A stretch of 11,919 bases of DNA, from contig CALJRU010000068.1 of the NCBI GenBank assembly GCA_937976375.1, positions 1 through 11,919 of the forward strand, in the 5' to 3' direction. Origin of the DNA: an uncultured Peptococcaceae bacterium (GTDB lineage: Bacteria; Bacillota; Peptococcia; Peptococcales; Peptococcaceae). A program made the translations under genes and the position numbers. Positions 5,887 to 11,919 of the stretch are shown piece after piece (the stretch's first letter is position 1; the number at the start of each line of letters is the position of its first letter). Under the pieces are notes generated by a model, which saw only the letters and a list, made by a program, of their open reading frames with translations, was not told the DNA's origin and did not search any database.

Positions 5887-6438
5887 ATGGAATTTAAGAA
5901 AAATGATAAAGAACCAATCGTAACGGAAGTAGAACCGGTCACAGAGACAAAACAAGATTCAAACAATGAAACGACAAGTAAGGGTGGGTGTTCAAAACTT
6001 CTTGCCAAATGGATCGCTTTCATTATTGTGGGCTTTATTGTATTTGGACCTAATATTTTTTCTGATTCGGATACACAAGAAAATAAAGAAAGCATGGAGG
6101 AACATTATTTTTCTGTGGCAGAGCAGTTAGTGAGTGAAAATTTGAAATCTCCATCTACAGCTTTGTATAGTGAGGAAGAAATTGTTGAAGAAGATGATTA
6201 TGGAAGAGTGCTTGTTCGACTTGCTGTGGATGCAGAAAATGGTTTTGGCGCAACCATTAGAAATTATGCAGCGGTTGTTATAGTGGATTATGATGAAGAC
6301 GAAGAAACTTTTAAATATAATCCTTATTTTGCTGTCCAGCTTTATGACAGTAAATCTTCACAAGAAAATGTTGAAGATGTTGTAAAATCTAACAATAATT
6401 GGAATGAGCCATTTTCGGACGATGAAGAAGATGCATAA
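5887..6438 (+). CDS. Membrane-anchored protein with SPSTA...VDAxNxFGA-type C-terminal domain
   Basis: The 183-residue protein has an acidic, Thr/Asn-rich N-terminal tail (1-36), one transmembrane helix (about 39-58, WIAFIIVGFIVFG), and a C-terminal domain that would face outward if the basic residues before the helix stay inside. That domain holds LKSPSTALY (86-94) and VDAENGFGATIRNY (114-127). These match a motif pair I recognise from many short hypothetical, often membrane-anchored or secreted Firmicutes proteins (K.PSTA.F ... G.VDAQNSFGA..R). I know no biochemical role for it. The tail ends in SDDEEDA. ATG 5887 is chosen because AAAGGGGAG (5872-5880) lies 6 bases upstream. An in-frame GTG at 5836 lacks such a site. 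The base composition is more AT-rich than the flanking genes, which suggests an acquired gene. A divergent HTH gene probably controls it. Confidence 0.75.
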   Translation: MEFKKNDKEPIVTEVEPVTETKQDSNNETTSKGGCSKLLAKWIAFIIVGFIVFGPNIFSDSDTQENKESMEEHYFSVAEQLVSENLKSPSTALYSEEEIVEEDDYGRVLVRLAVDAENGFGATIRNYAAVVIVDYDEDEETFKYNPYFAVQLYDSKSSQENVEDVVKSNNNWNEPFSDDEEDA

Positions 6439-6462
6439 TTTTATTGTTTTTTACTTGAGACA

Positions 6463-6504
6463 AAAAAGACCGATTGAATGTGTTAGCACTCAATCGGTTT
6501 TTTT
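6463..6504. terminator. Bidirectional terminator between the membrane-protein gene and lysA
   Basis: A 9-bp stem (6469-6477 with 6490-6498) extends to an inner GTG/CAC stem with loop TTAG after a 2-base bulge. Seven Ts follow on the plus strand (6498-6504). A run of six As at 6462-6467 gives a U run on the minus strand, so it can serve both converging genes. Confidence 0.9.
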
Positions 6505-6522
6505 ATTGTTATGTATTTATGC

Positions 6523-7764
6523 TTAGAATTTCAAAGTAGCAAAGAGGTCATCGATCGTTTCAGCACGACGGATGAGAGTGACGCTGTGGTCTTCGTTCAA
6601 AAGAAGTTCAGCGGAACGAAGTTTGCCGTTGTAGTTGAAGCCCATGGAATGGCCATGCGCACCAGCATCATGGATCACGAGGATATCGCCTTCGTCAATT
6701 TTTGGCAGTTCGCGCTGGATGGCGAATTTGTCGCAGTTTTCGCAGAGGCTGCCAACGACGTCGTAAACATGATCGTGTGGAGCGTCTTCTTTGCCGAGAA
6801 CGGTGACATGGTGGTAAGCGCCGTACATCCCTGGACGCATGAGGTTGGCCATGCTGGCATCAACGCCGATGTAGTTGCGATAGGTGTCTTTGTGATGGAT
6901 GGCAGTGGTAACAAGATAGCCGTAAGGGCCGGTTACCATGCGGCCGCATTCGAGCATGATTTTCAGTGGATCGAGGCCTGCAGGAACGATGATTTCGTCG
7001 TACATTTTCTTGATCAGGCTGGAAACATATTCGAGGTCCATAGGATCTTGTTCTGGACGATAAGGGATACCAATACCGCCGCCAAGGTCAACGAAGGAAA
7101 TGCGTACGCCGGTTTTTTCGTAAACTTCAACGATGAGATCAAACATCATCTTTGCAGTTTCAGCGAAATATTCAGGGTTCAATTCGTTGGACACAACCAT
7201 GGTGTGGAGACCAAATTTTTCGCAGCCCTTTTCTTTGCAGATGGCATAGGCTTCGATGATTTGATCCTTGGTCAGACCATATTTTGCTTCTTCTGGCTTA
7301 CCGATCAGTTCGTTGCCGTCGCGCAGTGGACCAGGATTGTAGCGGAAGCAGATGGTTTTTGGCAGGTCATGCTTGCGTTCAAGAAATTCGATGTGGCTGA
7401 TGTCATCAAGGTTGAGGATAGCGCCTAATTTAATGGCATAGTCGTATTCGGCCATTGGGGTATTGTTGCTGGAGAACATGATGTCTTCACCAGTAAGGCC
7501 AACCTGTTCAGAAAGAATCAGTTCTGGCAGGGAACTGCAGTCGGCGCCGAGCCCTTCTTCTTTAAAAATCTTCAGGAGGCTTGGGTTTGGCGTTGCTTTG
7601 ACAGCAAAGTATTCCTTAAATTCCGGTGCCCAGCTGAATGCATTCTGCAGGCGATGGATATTGTCAACGATGGCTTTTTTGTCGTAGATATGAAATGGTG
7701 TAGGGTAAGTTTCAATGATCTTTTCCATTTCTTCTTTGGTAAATGGAACAGTTTTCTTAGACAT
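6523..7764 (-). CDS. lysA: Diaminopimelate decarboxylase-type PLP enzyme (LysA, divergent subgroup)
   Basis: The 413-residue protein is a fold-type III (alanine racemase-like barrel) PLP decarboxylase. LysA makes L-lysine from meso-diaminopimelate as the last step of lysine synthesis. K56 in EYFAVKATPNP is the Schiff-base lysine. VDLGGGIGIPY is the glycine loop for the PLP phosphate. E272-C273-G274-R275 stands where most LysA proteins have EPGR. C341-E342 in GSLCENCD gives the catalytic Cys/Glu at the dimer interface. DAGAHGHSMGFNYNGKLRSAE corresponds to the usual DAGAYGFSMxxNYN..RPAE. The usual HxHxGS motif, with the PLP-stacking histidine, reads HTMVVS here. GGAGG (7776-7772) is 7 bases before the ATG. 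It has its own promoter and stands alone. LysA is the best call, but another amino-acid substrate is not excluded. Confidence 0.85.
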   Translation of the reverse strand: MSKKTVPFTKEEMEKIIETYPTPFHIYDKKAIVDNIHRLQNAFSWAPEFKEYFAVKATPNPSLLKIFKEEGLGADCSSLPELILSEQVGLTGEDIMFSSNNTPMAEYDYAIKLGAILNLDDISHIEFLERKHDLPKTICFRYNPGPLRDGNELIGKPEEAKYGLTKDQIIEAYAICKEKGCEKFGLHTMVVSNELNPEYFAETAKMMFDLIVEVYEKTGVRISFVDLGGGIGIPYRPEQDPMDLEYVSSLIKKMYDEIIVPAGLDPLKIMLECGRMVTGPYGYLVTTAIHHKDTYRNYIGVDASMANLMRPGMYGAYHHVTVLGKEDAPHDHVYDVVGSLCENCDKFAIQRELPKIDEGDILVIHDAGAHGHSMGFNYNGKLRSAELLLNEDHSVTLIRRAETIDDLFATLKF

Positions 7765-7794
7765 GTTCTTTCCTCCTTGAATAAATATGCTTTT

Positions 7795-7823
7795 AGCTTA
7801 AACGAACCTCTTCTTATTGTCAA
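7795..7823 (-). promoter_or_regulatory. Promoter of lysA
   Basis: On the minus strand a perfect TTGACA (7823-7818) is followed by 17 bases and TAAGCT (7800-7795, only 3 of 6 to TATAAT). The leader to the ATG would be about 25 bases, too short for a lysine riboswitch. Confidence 0.55.
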
Positions 7824-7985
7824 GGTTTGTCATGGATAAATCGTTTGCATAGGCTATATTCGCACTATTCTATATGTTTTCGTATGTAATGTATTTTCAT
7901 GCAATATGATGCATATCGATAAAATAAATGGAAGTTGTAGCAAGAAAAAAATTGCAGGTATATTGTTACAGAGCAGCGTTATCTT
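7824..7985. other. AT-rich intergenic region between lysA and lepB promoters
   Basis: No gene or RNA element is recognisable between the divergent promoters. The stretch is AT-rich and holds a small dyad, ATGCA (7899-7903) with TGCAT (7910-7914). It is too short and too common to assign. I see no L-box, T-box or other riboswitch. Confidence 0.5.
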
Positions 7986-8014
7986 TTGACGCTGAATTGT
8001 GGTCGTGTTATACT
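7986..8014 (+). promoter_or_regulatory. Promoter of the lepB-rbgA-asnS-yajQ operon
   Basis: TTGACG (7986-7991), a 17-base spacer, and TATACT (8009-8014), each 5 of 6 to consensus. The expected start is near 8021, giving a leader of about 80 bases. Confidence 0.78.
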
Positions 8015-8022
8015 GAGAGGTA

Positions 8023-8076
8023 GCCTGGCAGAAAGTGCTTGGCAATCATTAAGCAGAAAATTTCGCGTGAAAACGC
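8023..8076 (+). other. Structured leader of lepB (two small hairpins)
   Basis: The first hairpin pairs 8023-8030 with 8036-8043 around loop GAAAG, with one T-T mismatch and one G-T pair. The second is GCGT-GAAA-ACGC (8065-8076), a perfect 4-bp stem with a GNRA tetraloop. A wider alternative pairs TTAAGC (8049-8054) with GCTTAA (8075-8080), so two folds compete. No known riboswitch class fits. Confidence 0.35.
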
Positions 8077-8100
8077 TTAAAAGATGGAAGGTGATTTGAT

Positions 8101-8649
8101 TTGAGTGAACAGGATGAGAAGAAGAAACCGAATTATTTCAAGGAATATTTGCTGCCGATCATCATTGCCCTGGCAATCGTGGTTGTGCTGAGAATGTTTG
8201 TTATTGGCATGTACTATGTGCCAAGCGGCTCGATGATTCCTACTTTACAGATCAACGATAAAGTCATTGCGACCAAGTTTTCTTATCAATTACATGAACC
8301 GGAACGTGGGGACGTTGTCGTTTTCAAATATCCAGTCAATGAAGAACAGGGATTGGATACTGTGATTTACGTAAAGCGGCTCATTGGTCTGCCAGGGGAA
8401 ACACTGGAAATTAAAAATAATACGGTGTATATCAATGGGACGCCATTGGAAGAGGATTATGTCAACAGTAATACAAATATGCCTGATTTTGGGCCCGTCA
8501 CCATTCCTGAGGGGGAATATTTTATGATGGGCGACAATCGCAATGATTCCAGCGACAGCCGTATTTGGGGTACTGTAAAAGAGGAATATCTTGTAGCTAA
8601 GGCACAGTTTATTTACTGGCCGTTCGATCATATGGGGAGGTTGAACTAA
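8101..8649 (+). CDS. lepB: Signal peptidase I
   Basis: This 182-residue type I signal peptidase cuts signal peptides from exported proteins on the outer face of the membrane. It has a charged cytoplasmic start (EQDEKKKPN), one membrane helix (about 17-36), and the catalytic serine S44 in PSGSMIPTL. The general base is K92 in VIYVKRLIGLPGE, and the C-terminal family box is GDNRNDSSDSRIWG. A short protein with a single N-terminal helix is the Gram-positive (SipS-like) form. The start is TTG 8101, with GGAAGGTG (8086-8093) 7 bases upstream; no in-frame ATG would keep the membrane helix intact. Its TAA shares bases with the rbgA ATG (TAATG), so the two are translationally coupled. It is the first gene of the operon. 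Confidence 0.96.
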   Translation: MSEQDEKKKPNYFKEYLLPIIIALAIVVVLRMFVIGMYYVPSGSMIPTLQINDKVIATKFSYQLHEPERGDVVVFKYPVNEEQGLDTVIYVKRLIGLPGETLEIKNNTVYINGTPLEEDYVNSNTNMPDFGPVTIPEGEYFMMGDNRNDSSDSRIWGTVKEEYLVAKAQFIYWPFDHMGRLN

Positions 8650-9506
8650 TGGCGACAATTCAATGGTTTCCAGGACATATGGCGAAGGCACGGCGCATGA
8701 TCGAGCAAGAATTGAAGCTCGTGGATGTTGTTATTGAGCTGGTCGATGCACGTATCCCTGAGAGCAGCCGCAATCCGCTGTTAGGTGAGATCATTGGCAA
8801 AAAACGACCACGATTGATCATTTTGAATAAGGCCGATCTGGCAGACCCCAATCGCACACAGTATTGGCTGCAAAAATATACAGCCGGCAATCATCTCGCT
8901 GTTGCTGTCAATTCGACCAGTGGCCGCAAAAAATTGCAGCAAACCATTGTGGATGCCGTGTATGAATTGACTGCTGCCAAGCGTCAGCGCTTTTTGGATA
9001 AAGGCGCAACGAGCGTTACATTGCGTGTGATGGTGGTGGGCATTCCTAATGTAGGAAAGAGTACCTTCATCAATATGCTGCTGGGACGCGGCATGACAAC
9101 AACAGGCAACAAGCCAGGCGTTACCAAGGGCAAACAGTGGGTGCGCCTGACGGATGATATTGAACTGCTCGACACCCCAGGGCTGCTCTGGCATAAGTTC
9201 GAAGATCAGGAAGTGGGCAACAAATTGGCCATGACTGGTGCCATCGGTGATGATGTTTTTGTTTGGGAAGATGTTGCCTATCGTTTTTTACAGATTGCTC
9301 AGGAGCGGTATGCAGCATTGCTGGCGGAACGTTATGCGTTGAATGCCGAAGAGGTTGCTGCAATGGATACCTATGAGCTGATGCAAAGCATTGGCCGCAA
9401 ACGTGGCGCCATTGTACGTGGCAATAAGGTCGATGATCTAAAAACAGCGCATATTATTTTGAAAGATTTTCGTGACAATAAAATTGGTCGCATCACATTA
9501 GAATAG
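8649..9506 (+). CDS. rbgA: Ribosome biogenesis GTPase RbgA (YlqF)
   Basis: This 285-residue, circularly permuted GTPase is needed for late 50S subunit assembly in Bacillus-type bacteria. The permuted motif order is clear: G4 NKAD (60-63), G5-like VNSTSG, then G1 GIPNVGKST (131-139), G2 in the GNKPGVTKG segment, and G3 DTPG (175-178). The N-terminal WFPGHMAKA with H10 matches the conserved histidine needed for GTP hydrolysis in RbgA. The C-terminal helical region (about 190-285) is the ribosome-binding ANTAR-like part of the family. GGGGAGG (8634-8640) lies inside the lepB end, 8 bases before the ATG. Following lepB directly is a common arrangement in Firmicutes, while asnS rather than rnhB as the next gene is less usual. 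Confidence 0.95.
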   Translation: MATIQWFPGHMAKARRMIEQELKLVDVVIELVDARIPESSRNPLLGEIIGKKRPRLIILNKADLADPNRTQYWLQKYTAGNHLAVAVNSTSGRKKLQQTIVDAVYELTAAKRQRFLDKGATSVTLRVMVVGIPNVGKSTFINMLLGRGMTTTGNKPGVTKGKQWVRLTDDIELLDTPGLLWHKFEDQEVGNKLAMTGAIGDDVFVWEDVAYRFLQIAQERYAALLAERYALNAEEVAAMDTYELMQSIGRKRGAIVRGNKVDDLKTAHIILKDFRDNKIGRITLE

Positions 9507-9516
9507 GAGGAAAAGC

Positions 9517-10857
<1,341 letters not shown>

Positions 10858-10869
10858 GGAGAGATAACC

Positions 10870-11364
10870 ATGGCAAAAGACGCAACCTTTGATATTGTTT
10901 CTGAAGTAAATATGGCAGAAGTCACCAACGCTGTGAATCAGACAGAACGTGAAATCACGCAGCGTTATGATTTTAAGGGTGTACAGTCTGAAATCGTTCT
11001 AGACAAAGAAACTGTTAAAATTACCACAGCAGATGACATGCATCTCAAGAGCATCATTGATGTTTTGCAGTCTAAATTTATTAAAAGAGGCGTTCCAATT
11101 GACAATCTTGAATATGGCAAAGTGGAGGCTGCTGCAGGTGGTTCCGTGCGCCAGGTTGTGACGATTAAGCAAGGCATTGAAAAAGACTTGGCCAAGAAAA
11201 TTACAAAAGATATTAAAGATACCAAGTTGAAAGTTCAGACGCAGTATATGGAAAACAAAGTGCGTGTGAGCGGAAAGAAAATTGATGATTTGCAGGCTGT
11301 TATTGCCAAGCTGAAAGAAAATGATTACGGCATTGCTTTGCAGTTCAACAATTTCCGTTCATAA
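10870..11364 (+). CDS. yajQ: YajQ-family nucleotide-binding protein
   Basis: The 164-residue protein has the YajQ family's usual length and two-domain ferredoxin-like layout. It starts ATFDIVSEVNMAEVTNAVNQ, contains the signature RYDFKGVQSEI (about 32-42), and ends with YGIALQFNNFRS, a nearly invariant C-terminus. Family members bind nucleotides, and cyclic di-GMP binding with a role in signalling was shown for a Xanthomonas homologue; the role in Firmicutes is unclear. AAGGAGAG (10856-10863) overlaps the asnS stop and sits 6 bases before the ATG. It is the last gene of the operon and is followed by a strong terminator. Confidence 0.95.
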   Translation: MAKDATFDIVSEVNMAEVTNAVNQTEREITQRYDFKGVQSEIVLDKETVKITTADDMHLKSIIDVLQSKFIKRGVPIDNLEYGKVEAAAGGSVRQVVTIKQGIEKDLAKKITKDIKDTKLKVQTQYMENKVRVSGKKIDDLQAVIAKLKENDYGIALQFNNFRS

Positions 11365-11387
11365 TTTATTTGAAAATATGATAATCA

Positions 11388-11417
11388 TGCCTGTGCGACA
11401 TGCACAGGCAATTTTTT
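11388..11417 (+). terminator. Rho-independent terminator of the lepB operon
   Basis: A 9-bp perfect stem (11388-11396 with 11402-11410), loop GACAT, then six Ts at 11412-11417. It starts 24 bases after the yajQ stop. Confidence 0.92.
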
Positions 11418-11432
11418 GAGGTGAAAGAAGCA

Positions 11433-11495
11433 ATGAAACGTAACATTGATGTGTGCCATACAAAGCTAGCAAGCTGCGGCATTTGTATGGCATAA
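11433..11495 (+). CDS. Possible 20-residue Cys-containing peptide
   Basis: An ATG at 11433 follows GAGGTGAAAG (11418-11427) at normal spacing and opens 20 codons to TAA. The peptide has C8-H9, then C15 and C18 in a CxxC spaced by GI. It resembles no peptide I know; leader peptide, metal-binding microprotein or chance are all open. More than half of it is built from an inverted repeat (11454-11492), which constrains the sequence independently of coding. No promoter is visible between the yajQ terminator and the ATG, so expression would need read-through or a weak promoter. Confidence 0.25.
   Translation: MKRNIDVCHTKLASCGICMA
11454..11492. repeat. Perfect 11-bp inverted repeat upstream of the CD3324-family gene
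   Basis: TGCCATACAAA (11454-11464) and TTTGTATGGCA (11482-11492) pair without mismatch around a 17-base loop that contains the palindrome GCTAGC (11465-11470). An A run follows and there is no T tract on either strand, so it is not a standard terminator. It could be an mRNA leader hairpin or a protein-binding dyad. Confidence 0.6.
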
Positions 11496-11558
11496 AAAAT
11501 AGCCGTGGCTCATGCTGGCTGAATGTCTTGATTACTGTGTTTTCAAGGAGAGGCAAGC

Positions 11559-11837
11559 ATGAAATATTTGAATGCGCAAGCAATTTTACCGGATGATTTG
11601 GTTAAAGAACTGCAAAAGTATATACAAGGCGGTTACCTCTATGTTCCTGCCGTTCATGCAAAACAATGGGGTGAAGTCTCAGGTTATCGCCGAGAATTAG
11701 AACATCGCAATCAACAGATTGCAGCAGCTAAAAAAGCTGGCGTCAAGGTTTCTGTGTTGGCTGAAACGTACGCCCTATCCGAATCATCCGTGCGAAAAAT
11801 AATCCGTCAACAACGGCAAAACGATTTAGATAGATGA
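11559..11837 (+). CDS. CD3324-family HTH protein (putative regulator)
   Basis: The 92-residue protein matches the CD3324 family of Clostridia-type genomes. It begins MKYLNAQAILPDDLVKELQKYIQGGYLYVP, the family hallmark of a helix followed by a G-Y-YVP strand. A basic middle region, WGEVSGYRRELEHRNQQIAAA, follows. The C-terminal helix-turn-helix is about residues 61-85 (VSVLAETYALSESSVRKIIRQ), with ALSESSVRKII as turn and recognition helix. The family resembles Mor-type transcription activators, but targets are unknown to me. AAGGAGAGG (11545-11553) sits 5 bases before the ATG. It is a single gene between the lepB-operon terminator and a hairpin pair. No clear promoter is seen; the 11418-11558 leader is strikingly structured. 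Confidence 0.82.
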   Translation: MKYLNAQAILPDDLVKELQKYIQGGYLYVPAVHAKQWGEVSGYRRELEHRNQQIAAAKKAGVKVSVLAETYALSESSVRKIIRQQRQNDLDR

Positions 11838-11845
11838 ATGACAAA

Positions 11846-11867
11846 AGAGGTTTAAACATAAACCTCT
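11846..11867 (+). repeat. Hairpin after the CD3324-family gene
   Basis: A 9-bp perfect stem (11846-11854 with 11859-11867) closes on AACA. It has no T run, so alone it is a weak terminator. It stands in tandem with the terminator that starts 11 bases later and may protect the mRNA 3' end. Confidence 0.55.
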
Positions 11868-11877
11868 CAGCTTGTCG

Positions 11878-11905
11878 AAAAAGGTCACCGCAAGGTGGCC
11901 TTTTT
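11878..11905 (+). terminator. Rho-independent terminator of the CD3324-family gene
   Basis: A 12-bp stem with one G-T pair (11878-11889 with 11894-11905) closes on tetraloop GCAA, and the 3' arm ends in five Ts. The matching A run on the 5' arm means it could also act on a minus-strand gene beyond the window. Confidence 0.88.
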
Positions 11906-11919
11906 CTCGTCTTAAGCCT

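Noticed and set aside
6511..7428. 305-codon open frame on the plus strand opposite lysA
   Set aside because: It is the complement of a well-supported decarboxylase gene. Its translation shows no domain, and it lacks a ribosome binding site. Codon bias of lysA explains the open frame.
7765..8100. Lysine riboswitch (L-box) or T-box in the lysA/lepB intergenic region
   Set aside because: The lysA leader from its predicted promoter is only about 25 bases, and no L-box or T-box core sequence is seen on either strand.

Overview
The window looks like ordinary chromosome from a Firmicutes (Bacillota) bacterium of intermediate GC. The signs are strong AGGAGG-type ribosome binding sites, some TTG starts, an RbgA/YlqF GTPase, a CD3324-family regulator, a tRNA gene without an encoded CCA end, and many compact hairpin-plus-T terminators. 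A clostridial or Negativicutes-like host is my guess. No marker here fixes the genus.

Layout. (1) 1-86: 3' part of tRNA-Asn(GUU) and its terminator. (2) 185-1355: a flavodoxin-fold NAD(P)H oxidoreductase (AzoR-like) and a PAP2 lipid phosphatase, probably co-transcribed, closed by a terminator that overlaps the phosphatase stop. (3) 1363-4027: a biotin operon, bioY-bioD-bioA, behind a sigma-A-type promoter whose -35 box is covered by a BirA-type operator. A long leader hairpin follows, and a terminator ends the unit. (4) 4119-5392: an XRE regulator with a large helical C-terminal region. It is coupled through ATGA to a 31-codon membrane ORF that ends inside a hairpin and may be the stub of a lost operon. 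(5) 5414-6504: a more AT-rich accessory module in which a short XRE repressor is transcribed divergently from a membrane-anchored protein, with an inverted pair of operator-like sequences between them. (6) 6523-7823, minus strand: a LysA-type decarboxylase with its own promoter. (7) 7986-11417: a housekeeping operon of lepB (signal peptidase I), rbgA (50S assembly GTPase), asnS and yajQ, with tightly packed or overlapping junctions. (8) 11418-11905: a possible 20-codon Cys-containing peptide containing a perfect inverted repeat, a CD3324-family HTH protein, and two tandem hairpins.

How the parts work together. BioY would import biotin, while BioA and BioD make DAPA and dethiobiotin. The BirA-like site implies shutdown when biotin is plentiful. 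Genes for making KAPA and for the last step (bioF/bioW, bioB) are not in the window. The lepB-rbgA-asnS-yajQ unit joins protein export, ribosome assembly and translation. The least ordinary stretch is 4119-6504, with two unrelated XRE regulators, an apparently trimmed operon and a divergent repressor/membrane-protein pair. I do not see CRISPR arrays, insertion sequences, phage structural genes or an obvious new multi-gene defence system.
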